In this document: positions 23,815 through 31,726 of the stretch, piece after piece
How the letters are laid out: each line of letters begins with the position of its first letter
Position numbering within the stretch: position 1 is the first letter of the stretch
From: Solimicrobium sp040544425
GTDB taxonomy: Bacteria > Pseudomonadota > Gammaproteobacteria > Burkholderiales > Burkholderiaceae_D
Assembly: GCA_040544425.1 (NCBI GenBank)
Contig: JBEONO010000001.1
Span: 248,001-312,000, forward strand
DNA length: 64,000 bases
Reading direction: 5' to 3'
The notes under the pieces: model-generated
The model's database searches: none
The model's input: only the letters and a program-made list of their open reading frames with translations
What the model was told of the DNA's origin: nothing
Made by a program: the position numbers and the translations under genes

Positions 23815-26667
23815 ATGACTCTAAAACCTTGGCGTGAAATCGCCGTCCCGCATGAAGATGTCCTAAAGGGCACATTCCAGCAAGCCGAGTTCGCTGCGGA
23901 TTTGTCGCGCGTCCACGACGGCACAGCGACGCCGGAGTACCAGAACCCTGCGCTGTTCTTCCAGCGTACCTTCATCACCGAGGGTATGCGTTTGCTGCTC
24001 GATTCCGTGGTGAAGCGATTGTCCGGCAAGGGTGGCGACCCAGTCATTCAGCTGCAAACTGCATTCGGCGGCGGCAAGACCCACACGATGTTGGCGGTCT
24101 ACCACCTTGCCAAAGGCGAAGCGCAAGCCAGCGACCTGCCGGGTGTGCCTGCCATTCTCGATGCGGCCGGAGTGACTGAACTACCGCGCGCACGGGTTGC
24201 AGTGCTAGACGGCATCAAGTCATCGCCTAACCAGCCAGTGATCCGGCAGGATGGTGATGCAAAGCAAGCCATCCGCACCCTTTGGGGCGATCTGGCGTGG
24301 CAATTGGGCAAGGCCGAAGGTTATGCGCTGGTAGCGGATGCGGATTCCTCGGGAACTTCGCCCGGCAAGGCTGTGCTGGAAACGCTGCTCAGTCGCTATG
24401 CGCCTTGCGTGATCCTGATCGACGAGTTGGTCGCCTACGTGCGCCAGTTTGAAGAGGGCAAGACACTGACCGGCGGCAGCTTCGATTCCAACCTGAGCTT
24501 TGTGCAAGCACTGACCGAAGCACTGAAAGCCGTGCCGACCGCTGTGTTGTTGGCTTCGCTGCCGGAGTCGGACAAAGAAGCGGGTAGCCAGCGCGGCGTA
24601 AAAGCACTCGCGGCACTGGCGCACTACTTCGGGCGCATTCAGGCGTTGTGGAAACCTGTAGGCACCGAGGAGGCGTTTGAGATCGTCCGTCGTCGTCTGT
24701 TCAGCAGCATCGACGACAAACTGGCTGCAGAAACTGTGTGCCGTGCCTTTGCTGATTACTACACGGCAAACAGCGACGACTTCCCGCGCGAGACGCAGGA
24801 GAGCCGATACTTCGACCGATTGATGCACGCCTATCCGATCCATCCAGAGGTCTTTGACCGACTGTATGAGGACTGGTCGTCGCTGGATAACTTCCAGCGT
24901 ACCCGTGGTGTGCTGAAGTTGATGGCCAAGGTCATTCACCGACTTTGGGATAAAAACGACAAAGACCCATTGATCATGCCGGGGAGCTTTCCGCTTGACG
25001 ATGCAAATACCCGCAACGAGGTGATTTACTACCTGCCGCAGGGCTGGGACCCGGTGGTCGAACGCGATATCGATGGCGAGCGTGCCGAAACCACCGAGAT
25101 TGAAAATAAAGATACACGCCTTGGTAGTGTGCAGGCCTGCCGCCGCTCGGCTCGCGCCGTATTTCTCGGCAGCGCACCGACCACGGCGAACCAGATGGTG
25201 CGTGGCCTCGAACTGGAGCGCATTGTTTTGGGTGTGGCACAACCGGGACAGCAAGTCGGCATTTACAAGGATGCGCTGCGTCGCTTGAGCGATCGCCTCC
25301 ACTATCTGAATAGCGGCAACAACCGCTTCTGGTTCGATACCCGCCCGAACCTGCGCCGGGAAATGGAAGAGCGCAAACGCCGCTTCCAGGACAAGGAAGA
25401 TGTGTTCCCGGCCATCCGTGATCGTGTGCAGAAGAGTTTTGCCACCGGCGTGTTCGGCGGCATCCACGTTTTCACGGCCAGCGGCGACGTTCCCGATGAC
25501 TGGCAGCTGCGTCTCGTTGTGCTGCCGCCCGACGCTGCGTTTAGCCGCAGTGGCCAGAGCCTTGCAATCGAGCGCGCGACCGAAATTTTGAAGGCGCGTG
25601 GCGATCAGCCGCGTTTCAAACAGAACCGGTTGATCTTTCTTGCCGCCGACTACGACAGCGTGAGCCGCCTGAAAGATCAGGTACGGTCAACCTTGGCGTG
25701 GCAATCCATCGTCAGCGACATCAAGGAGATGAAGCTCAACCTCGATCAGTTCCAGTCCCGTCAGGCGAGCAAGAGCTTTGAGGATGCGAACGATGCCCTG
25801 CGCCGCATGATCCGCGAGACCTACAAGTGGATGGTTGCACCAATGCAGGAGGCCCGTCCCGGCAAGGGGCTGTCCGAAATTCAGTGGGAGCATTTCCAGG
25901 TCAATCCCGGCGCGCAAAACCTGTCGCAGGAAATTGAGCGCGTGCTGAAAGAAAACGAGCTCCTGATTACCGAGTGGGCTCCAGTCCACTTGACCAAGGT
26001 GCTGAAAGACTGGTTCTGGAAGGACGATAGCAAAGACACCAGCGCGCTCAACGTGTGGCAGCAAAGTTGCCAACAGCTCTATCTGCCGCGCATCAAGGAC
26101 GATACGGCGTTTCACCACACGATGACGGTTGGTGCGGAAAGCCGGGATTTCTTCGGCTTCGCGCAAGGCAAGGAAGATGGTCGCTATGTTGGATTCAGTT
26201 TCGGCAAGCGCACGTCACTGTTCCTTGATTCGTCACTGCTGCTGATTGAGCCAGTCGCCGCAGCCGCATATTTGGCCACTGAGATCGATGCGCAGAAGAT
26301 CGCCGACGAAGCGGCACGGCCCAAGTCCGCTGACGATGCGACCAACCCCGCCGGAGACTGGCCACCGCGTGTCGAAGATTCGGCCAAGCCGACCTACCCA
26401 ACCGGTGGCGGCAGTGCGCCGCAGGCCGTCAAGAAGCAGTTCTACGGCAGCATCGAACTCGACGCGATTCAGGCCAAAAAGCAGTTCGCAGATCTCGTCG
26501 ACGAAGTGATCATGCAATTCACCGCTCGCCCCGGCGTAAAGGTGAAGATCGCCATCGAAATTCAGGCCGAGTCAACAACAGGTTTCGACGATGGATTGCA
26601 GCGCGCAGTGAAGGAAAACTGCAATGTGCTGCGGTTCAAGAATGCTGAGTTTGAGGGTGGTGAGTGA
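23815..26667 (+). CDS. DUF499 AAA-type ATPase of the defence operon
   Basis: A 950-aa ATPase starting MTLKPWREIAVPHEDVLKG, with GGGGAG six bases upstream of 23815; in-frame starts at 23731 and 23809 are less likely. Walker A is AFGGGKTHTM (about residues 82-91) and Walker B VILIDELVAY (about 197-206), with LQTAFGGGKTH diagnostic of DUF499. These proteins recur beside DUF1156 methylases and large helicases in defence islands; the arrangement matches what I recall as helicase-methylase-ATPase (Hma) systems. A proline-rich linker near residue 850 precedes a small C-terminal domain. Its TGA overlaps the ThsA ATG as TGATG. Confidence 0.87.
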   Translation: MTLKPWREIAVPHEDVLKGTFQQAEFAADLSRVHDGTATPEYQNPALFFQRTFITEGMRLLLDSVVKRLSGKGGDPVIQLQTAFGGGKTHTMLAVYHLAKGEAQASDLPGVPAILDAAGVTELPRARVAVLDGIKSSPNQPVIRQDGDAKQAIRTLWGDLAWQLGKAEGYALVADADSSGTSPGKAVLETLLSRYAPCVILIDELVAYVRQFEEGKTLTGGSFDSNLSFVQALTEALKAVPTAVLLASLPESDKEAGSQRGVKALAALAHYFGRIQALWKPVGTEEAFEIVRRRLFSSIDDKLAAETVCRAFADYYTANSDDFPRETQESRYFDRLMHAYPIHPEVFDRLYEDWSSLDNFQRTRGVLKLMAKVIHRLWDKNDKDPLIMPGSFPLDDANTRNEVIYYLPQGWDPVVERDIDGERAETTEIENKDTRLGSVQACRRSARAVFLGSAPTTANQMVRGLELERIVLGVAQPGQQVGIYKDALRRLSDRLHYLNSGNNRFWFDTRPNLRREMEERKRRFQDKEDVFPAIRDRVQKSFATGVFGGIHVFTASGDVPDDWQLRLVVLPPDAAFSRSGQSLAIERATEILKARGDQPRFKQNRLIFLAADYDSVSRLKDQVRSTLAWQSIVSDIKEMKLNLDQFQSRQASKSFEDANDALRRMIRETYKWMVAPMQEARPGKGLSEIQWEHFQVNPGAQNLSQEIERVLKENELLITEWAPVHLTKVLKDWFWKDDSKDTSALNVWQQSCQQLYLPRIKDDTAFHHTMTVGAESRDFFGFAQGKEDGRYVGFSFGKRTSLFLDSSLLLIEPVAAAAYLATEIDAQKIADEAARPKSADDATNPAGDWPPRVEDSAKPTYPTGGGSAPQAVKKQFYGSIELDAIQAKKQFADLVDEVIMQFTARPGVKVKIAIEIQAESTTGFDDGLQRAVKENCNVLRFKNAEFEGGE

Positions 26668-28106
26668 TGGATCGCGAGATCGAGCTCTTCATCCAAGACT
26701 ATCTCAAAGAGATACGGGAAGATAACGCCGCCATCTTCGCAGGTGCAGGATTGTCTGCTCCTGCTGGATTCGTGAACTGGCGGGATTTGTTACGCCCGAT
26801 TGCGGAGGAGCTTCGCCTTGATGTCGATAAAGAGCATGATCTCGTGGCAGTAGCCCAGTACCACTGCAATGAAAATGGTGGCAACCGGCATAAATTGAAT
26901 CAGCTGCTGATCCAGCAACTCACTGTTGGAGCAGCCCCAACGGATAACCACAAGGTATTGGCTCGCCTCCCAATTAGCACCTACTGGACGACGAACTACG
27001 ACCAGCTTATTGAAAGTGCTCTGAAGGATGCCGGAAAGATCGCGGACGTCAAATACATCACCGAGCAACTGGCCACTACAAAGTCAAGGCGAGATGCTGT
27101 TGTCTACAAGATGCATGGTGATGTGGATCATCCCCACGACGCAGTTCTGATTAAGGACGACTACGAGAAGTACCACATGAAGAGGGGCGCGTTCATCAAT
27201 GCGCTGTCCGGAGATCTTGTTTCCAAGACGTTCCTGTTCATCGGCTTCAGCTTTACCGATCCGAACCTTGACTACGTCCTCAGCCGAGTGCGCGTGACGT
27301 TCCGCGAAAATCAACGGCGGCATTACTGCATCTTTAAAAGGCGCGTAAAACAGAATGCCGAAAGCGATGCCGAATTTGAAAATGCCCAGATCAAGCAGCG
27401 ATTGGCAATTGAGGATCTGAAACGATTTAACATCAAAACACTGCTGATCGACGAGTACACGCAAATCACGGAAATTTTGACACGGATAGAACGGCAGTAT
27501 CGTCAGCGCACGATATTCATTTCCGGGAGTGCCGAGGAATACGGTGCCTGGACTAAAGTGGACACGGAAGAGTTCCTGCGCGATCTAAGCCGTGCATTAG
27601 TGCAGCAAGGTTTCCGGATCGCAACCGGAGTGGGCTTGGGTGTCGGGGATGCAGTTATCACAGGGGCCATTGAGGAAGTGTACCGGGCACGTACCGGGCA
27701 TATTGAGGACGCACTAATCATGCGCCCATTTCCGCGAGCGAATCCTGATCCTGCAGTCCGAAAGAAACTATGGGAATCTTATCGACAGGAGCTTATTTCT
27801 AGTGCCGGCGTCTGCATTCTGATACTAGGTAACAAGAAGGTCGGAGACGACATTGCCCTCGCTGATGGTGTCCGGCGTGAGTTTGAGATTGCTGTTGATC
27901 ATGGGCTTAGCGTGGTGCCCATCGGTGCGACGGGATACATGGCTCGCGAACTATGGAAACAGGTTGTCGGATCAATGGAAACGTACTACCCAGGCAAGAA
28001 CGGCGACCTAAAAGGCAAGTTTCATCAGTTGGGAAATGAGGTCGAGAAACCTGCAGAGCTGATTTCACGAATCCTAGATTTCATAACGCTTATCACTAAG
28101 GAGTAA
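26667..28106 (+). CDS. thsA: Thoeris effector ThsA (SIR2 NADase + SLOG/STALD)
   Basis: Counting from the ATG at 26667 (479 aa; a GTG at 26664 is also possible), residues 1-280 are a SIR2-like domain: GAGLS at 26-30, TTNYD with N110, and KMHGD with H150. Positions and motifs match the catalytic Asn and His of characterised ThsA. From about 284 (TIFISGSAEEYG), a SLOG/STALD domain follows, with ATGVGLGVGDAV as its nucleotide-binding loop; in ThsA this domain senses the cyclic ADP-ribose isomer made by the TIR partner and triggers NAD+ depletion. It overlaps the DUF499 stop by one base and is followed 3 bases later by the TIR gene, so all appear co-transcribed. Confidence 0.9.
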   Translation: MDREIELFIQDYLKEIREDNAAIFAGAGLSAPAGFVNWRDLLRPIAEELRLDVDKEHDLVAVAQYHCNENGGNRHKLNQLLIQQLTVGAAPTDNHKVLARLPISTYWTTNYDQLIESALKDAGKIADVKYITEQLATTKSRRDAVVYKMHGDVDHPHDAVLIKDDYEKYHMKRGAFINALSGDLVSKTFLFIGFSFTDPNLDYVLSRVRVTFRENQRRHYCIFKRRVKQNAESDAEFENAQIKQRLAIEDLKRFNIKTLLIDEYTQITEILTRIERQYRQRTIFISGSAEEYGAWTKVDTEEFLRDLSRALVQQGFRIATGVGLGVGDAVITGAIEEVYRARTGHIEDALIMRPFPRANPDPAVRKKLWESYRQELISSAGVCILILGNKKVGDDIALADGVRREFEIAVDHGLSVVPIGATGYMARELWKQVVGSMETYYPGKNGDLKGKFHQLGNEVEKPAELISRILDFITLITKE

Positions 28107-28109
28107 AAA

Positions 28110-28601
28110 ATGGCGCGACGTGTATTTTTCAGTTTTCACTATGACCGGGATATCCGACGCGTAGTGCAGGTTAGAAACTCATGGATTGTCCGGGCGGGCA
28201 ATGAGACTCAACCTTTCATGGACAAGGCTGAGTGGGAATCCATAAAGCGCACTGGCGCGCAAGCCATCGAAAAGTGGATCGATAAGCAGCTGAACGGAAT
28301 ATCGGTAACGGTCGTTTTGATTGGCTCTGAGACCTATGACCGCGAATGGGTTAAGCACGAAATCAAGCGGAGCTACGAACTCGGCAAGGGAATGCTTGGG
28401 ATTTTCATTCACAACGTAAAAGACCCGCAGAATGGAACGGATACGAAAGGAAAGAATCCGTTTGATCACTGGAAAGTTCAGAAAAACGGACGTGACGTGC
28501 CATTTTCAGAGCTCTACAAGACGTACGACTGGACTCGGGATGATGGATACAATAACCTCGCTAATTGGATTGAGACTGCTGCCGTTGCCGCCGGGCGCTA
28601 A
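28110..28601 (+). CDS. thsB: Thoeris sensor ThsB (MTH538-type TIR domain)
   Basis: A 163-aa single-domain TIR-like protein. RRVFFSFHYDRDIRRV at the start and VTVVLIGSETYDREWVKHEI in the middle are typical of the MTH538/DUF1863 family used by Thoeris ThsB. E84 (in VKHEI) is placed like the catalytic Glu of TIR enzymes. On phage infection ThsB proteins make a cyclic ADP-ribose signal for ThsA. The gene follows thsA with 3 bases between stop and start. Only one TIR gene is present; several Thoeris loci carry more. Confidence 0.88.
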   Translation: MARRVFFSFHYDRDIRRVVQVRNSWIVRAGNETQPFMDKAEWESIKRTGAQAIEKWIDKQLNGISVTVVLIGSETYDREWVKHEIKRSYELGKGMLGIFIHNVKDPQNGTDTKGKNPFDHWKVQKNGRDVPFSELYKTYDWTRDDGYNNLANWIETAAVAAGR

Positions 28602-28676
28602 TGCACCATTTGTCTAGACCACCCCGTCAACTTTGATTTCCGTTCCATCAGGCACAACGCAAAATAAAGGAAAAAC

Positions 28677-29120
28677 ATGATAATCCAACCATGGGTATCT
28701 TTGCTTCAAAGTTGTCCGATAATTACCATGCCAAAGGGAACAAAACTTTTTCATGGTGCCCGCAGAGCCGAATCCGCGGACTGGATCCAAGACGTTATGT
28801 GGATGACTTTATCCGAGAGCAGTGGGAAGGAATATATGCAGCGCGATGCAGAAAAGTTGCTGCGGCGAAAATTAATGACCTTTCAAACAAAGAGGGATAT
28901 GAAGCTCTTGGATTGGTCCAGCTTAAGTGGCCCGAAACTTTCGGATATGGCACAGGCGGCGTACGGCACGAGCGTTGTCGGTGCATTTGATGAACCCATA
29001 AGGCACAATCTATTACAAACAGCCCGGATTGCTAAATCCGATTATCTGGATGGGTGCATGAAATGGCGCGGCGATGAAGTCCTGCTTGATAATGTTTTGA
29101 CTGTGCTGTCAGAAATATGA
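28677..29120 (+). CDS. Unknown small protein with ADP-ribosyltransferase-like motifs
   Basis: A 147-aa protein with a good ribosome site (AAAGGA) six bases upstream. No family is certain. The order of motifs resembles H-Y-E ADP-ribosyltransferase folds: KLFHGAR (His-Gly strand, about residue 26), WMTLSESSGKEYMQ (Tyr helix, about 43-54), MTFQTKRDMKLLDW (paired strands), and a late GDEVLLDN (Glu, about 134). If so it would be a third NAD-using protein beside SIR2 and TIR. An alternative start is the Met at residue 18. It lies 75 bases after thsB in an AT-richer stretch. Function is inference. Confidence 0.5.
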   Translation: MIIQPWVSLLQSCPIITMPKGTKLFHGARRAESADWIQDVMWMTLSESSGKEYMQRDAEKLLRRKLMTFQTKRDMKLLDWSSLSGPKLSDMAQAAYGTSVVGAFDEPIRHNLLQTARIAKSDYLDGCMKWRGDEVLLDNVLTVLSEI

Positions 29121-29583
29121 TTTGTGGACGATCTGTATCCACTAATTAATTTTTTACCTTCAGAAGAAACCTAGCACGTCGCGATACGCCTGTTTGTCTT
29201 GGCCATTTGCTGGGTAACTGCCGAACGTCAATAGCCTCATCAAGGGGCAGCTGCGCACCCCCTTGGCCGCTCGGCTAATCCCCAATTACCGCACAGCTTC
29301 GCTATGCTTAGCGCGTCAAAGCAACGGCAAACGATAGCCAATTAACAATCTTCACAGATTAGAACGCGAATCGAATATTGATACCAAGAAAGCTTTTCTG
29401 AGAAGTTCGCGGATAACCTGCTAGCTTGTCGGGAAGACTCGCCAGCTAGCAGTACTCTGTGCAGCTAAATTGCAGCTGGCGTGAACTCCATTTGTCCTTT
29501 GTTCGCCTTGTTTCACCTTGGTTTGGCAATTTGCGAGTTGCGCAAGGCGTTGATTAATATAGCTTTATGGCTTGCAATCGTTC
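29121..29583. other. Non-coding right end of the island
   Basis: No convincing gene in 460 bases. It contains a perfect 9-bp inverted repeat (CTGCTAGCT 29418-29426, AGCTAGCAG 29444-29452) and the right copy of the 19-bp candidate arm site. It is likely the attP right arm and possibly further cis sites of the element. Confidence 0.5.
29460..29478 (+). repeat. Candidate integrase arm-type site, right copy
   Basis: TGCAGCTAAATTGCAGCTG, identical and in the same orientation as 5835-5853, 105 bp before the attR core. Confidence 0.5.
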
Positions 29584-29629
29584 CTACGAACCAAGGGGTC
29601 GTGGGTTCGATTCCTGCCAGCCGCACCAG
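29584..29629 (+). repeat. attR: 46-bp direct repeat of tRNA-Arg 3' half
   Basis: Exact copy of 5731-5776. It is preceded by non-tRNA sequence, so this is a displaced tRNA 3' half and not a functional gene. It marks the right boundary of the island. Confidence 0.95.
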
Positions 29630-29640
29630 TATCACTGAAT

Positions 29641-29672
29641 AGGGTTAGTGTTTAACGACACTAACCCTTTTT
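29641..29672 (+). terminator. Original chromosomal tRNA-Arg terminator
   Basis: A perfect GGGTTAGTG/CACTAACCC stem with an eight-base loop and five T follows attR, homologous to the island-borne terminator at 5788-5819. Confidence 0.8.
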
Positions 29673-29959
29673 CTTTGTTACGCGACAGTACAGGTATTCA
29701 CCACTCGGAACGGCGGCAATACATGTCGGGTTTTAGTAGCCGCGTTTGCCAGTTCAGGCAATCGAAAAATTGTTCTTGGACGAGCAATAATTTCCTCTCA
29801 AAGCGCCATTGGGCGCGTCGTTCTATTTCACTGATTCAAAAATACCTGATTAAAATTTTTAGAGTACGATGGCTGGCGACATAAATAGCGATGTTGCGGA
29901 GTTTGCACATTGGCTATCCGCAGCATTGTTTGATTCAAATTTATTCAAAGGACAAAATC
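29673..29959. other. Intergenic region after the island
   Basis: About 290 bases of host sequence with no gene I can support. It ends with the ribosome site (AAAGGAC) of the ABM-domain gene. Confidence 0.4.
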
Positions 29960-30262
29960 ATGATTTTAGAAATCGCCGACATTCGGATTCAAGCCGGTCA
30001 ACAGCCAGAATTTGACGCCGCCCTGCAGCATGGAGTGACGCAAATCATCTCGAAATCCAAGGGCTATGTCGGGCATCAAGTGCATAAATGTATTGAAACG
30101 CCGGAACGCTATGTGTTGATGATCTATTGGGAAACTCTGGAAAATCATACTGTCGATTTTCAACAGTCTCCGGCTTTTCAGGATTGGCGAGGAATAGTCG
30201 GCGGATTCTTTGCCGCACCGCCTAAAGTTGAACACTTCACACTGCTTTCAAAATCTGCGTAA
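29960..30262 (+). CDS. Antibiotic-biosynthesis-monooxygenase (ABM) domain protein
   Basis: A 100-aa dimeric alpha/beta-barrel type protein read from the ATG at 29960 (AAAGGAC upstream). MILEIADIRIQAGQQPEFDA is the classic first strand and helix, followed by GYVGHQVHKCIETPERYVLMIYWETLE and the FQQSPAFQDWR helix. Members include quinol monooxygenases (YgiN) and haem-degrading proteins, but many have unknown substrates. No redox partner or biosynthetic genes are adjacent. The family is clear, the substrate is not. Confidence 0.85.
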   Translation: MILEIADIRIQAGQQPEFDAALQHGVTQIISKSKGYVGHQVHKCIETPERYVLMIYWETLENHTVDFQQSPAFQDWRGIVGGFFAAPPKVEHFTLLSKSA

Positions 30263-30477
30263 TCAATGACCTGCATTAACGCAGGCCCTTTTCGGTAACG
30301 TCAATACCAGGAAATGCGTTTATGCGCGAGCATCGACCTACCTCAATTCTGCAGCGTGTGGTCATGCCTGAAGAGGCAGCAAAATGTGGCACCTGTCGGG
30401 CCGCGCTTTTGATTACTTATGCCCTGAATCTGATTATCCGGCCTTGATGCTACACTCTTCTCTTTTTAAGGTTAATC

Positions 30478-31521
30478 ATGACATTTCCCGCACCTTACAC
30501 CGCAGCACCGGGTCGTTACGAAACCATGCCCTATCGTCGTTGCGGACGCAGCGGCCTGAAATTGCCGGCCATTTCACTGGGACTCTGGCAAAATTTTGGC
30601 GGAACCGATGTCTTTGAAACCGGCCGTGCCATTTTGCGCTATGCCTTCGATCACGGTATCACCCACTTCGACCTTGCCAATAATTACGGACCACCCTACG
30701 GCTCTGCGGAAGAGAATTTCGGCAAAGTCATGCATACCGATTTCAAAACGCACCGCGATGAATTGGTGATATCGAGCAAGGCAGGCTGGGATATGTGGCC
30801 AGGTCCTTATGGTGACATTGGCAGTTCACGCAAATATTTAATTGCCTCGTGCGACCAAAGTCTCAAACGCATGGGACTGGATTACGTTGATATTTTTTAC
30901 TCGCACCGGGTTGATCCGGATACGCCGCTGGAAGAGACCATGGGCGCGCTGGCGCAGTTGCATCGCCAGGGTAAGGCACTGTATGTCGGTATTTCATCCT
31001 ATTCTGCCGAGTTGACAGCCCAGGCTGCGGCGATCCTGAAATCAGAAGGTGTGCCTTTGCTGATTCATCAGCCCTCATACTCAATGCTCAACCGCTGGGT
31101 GGAAAACGGACTGCTTGAAACGATACAGAACCTGGGTGTCGGTTGCATCGCTTTCTCGCCGATGGCGCAAGGTTTATTGACCAAAAAATATTTGGGTGGT
31201 GTGCCGGCAGATGCGCGCGCAGCCAAGGCCGGTTCGTTCAAGGAAAGCATGATTACAGATGACAATCGTCGTCGGATTGTGGCGCTCAATGCAATTGCTG
31301 AAGGTCGCGGTCAGACCCTGGCGCAAATGGCGATCGCCTGGGTTTTGCGTGATCCGCGCGTTACCTCTGCGCTGATCGGGGCACGCAACGTTGAACAGCT
31401 GGCTGATTCAATGCAATGCCTGAATAATTTGACATTCAGCAAAGAAGAGCTGGCAGAAATCGATCGGTATGCAACCGATGGCGATATCAATATCTGGCAG
31501 GATTCATCCAAGCTCAAATAG
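30478..31521 (+). CDS. Aldo/keto reductase, YghZ (L-glyceraldehyde-3-phosphate reductase) type
   Basis: A 347-aa NADPH-dependent reductase of the AKR14/YghZ group. The tetrad is visible: Asp in THFDLANNYGPPYGSAEENF with the Tyr nearby, Lys in VISSKAGWDMWPGPYG, and His in DIFYSHRVDPDTPLEET. The stretch GIAFSPMAQGLLTKKYL-like (here CIAFSPMAQGLLTKKYLGG) is highly typical of YghZ, which reduces methylglyoxal and L-glyceraldehyde 3-phosphate. It stands alone with its own AAGG ribosome site. Confidence 0.9.
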   Translation: MTFPAPYTAAPGRYETMPYRRCGRSGLKLPAISLGLWQNFGGTDVFETGRAILRYAFDHGITHFDLANNYGPPYGSAEENFGKVMHTDFKTHRDELVISSKAGWDMWPGPYGDIGSSRKYLIASCDQSLKRMGLDYVDIFYSHRVDPDTPLEETMGALAQLHRQGKALYVGISSYSAELTAQAAAILKSEGVPLLIHQPSYSMLNRWVENGLLETIQNLGVGCIAFSPMAQGLLTKKYLGGVPADARAAKAGSFKESMITDDNRRRIVALNAIAEGRGQTLAQMAIAWVLRDPRVTSALIGARNVEQLADSMQCLNNLTFSKEELAEIDRYATDGDINIWQDSSKLK

Positions 31522-31726
31522 AGCAGCACGCGCGCGCTAACGGGACAGCCAATCAGTTTCTCCCCCAAAACTGAAAACCGTTACGCGCGTCCACTCCTCA
31601 TCTGGCACTCCATTCGGCGTTGCCGTTCTCGCTACCGAACTCAAATCAGGATTGAATTGACTTGCCGCCAACCCGCGGCTACAGTCCGTCGGCGATTAAA
31701 AATACCTCGTTCACACGGAGACGGAC

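Noticed and set aside
16344..26667. Complete DISARM or BREX system
   Set aside because: The SNF2 helicase and methylase recall DISARM class 1, but drmA, drmB and drmC are absent; no PglZ, BrxA or BrxB is present for BREX. The DUF499/DUF1156/HEPN set is a different arrangement.
28691..28990. A 99-codon frame overlapping the ART-like gene
   Set aside because: It lacks a ribosome site and protein-like composition; the frame starting at 28677 has AAAGGA at good spacing and recognisable motifs.
29584..29629. A second tRNA-Arg gene
   Set aside because: Only the 3' half is present; upstream bases cannot form the acceptor or D arm. It is the displaced attR copy.
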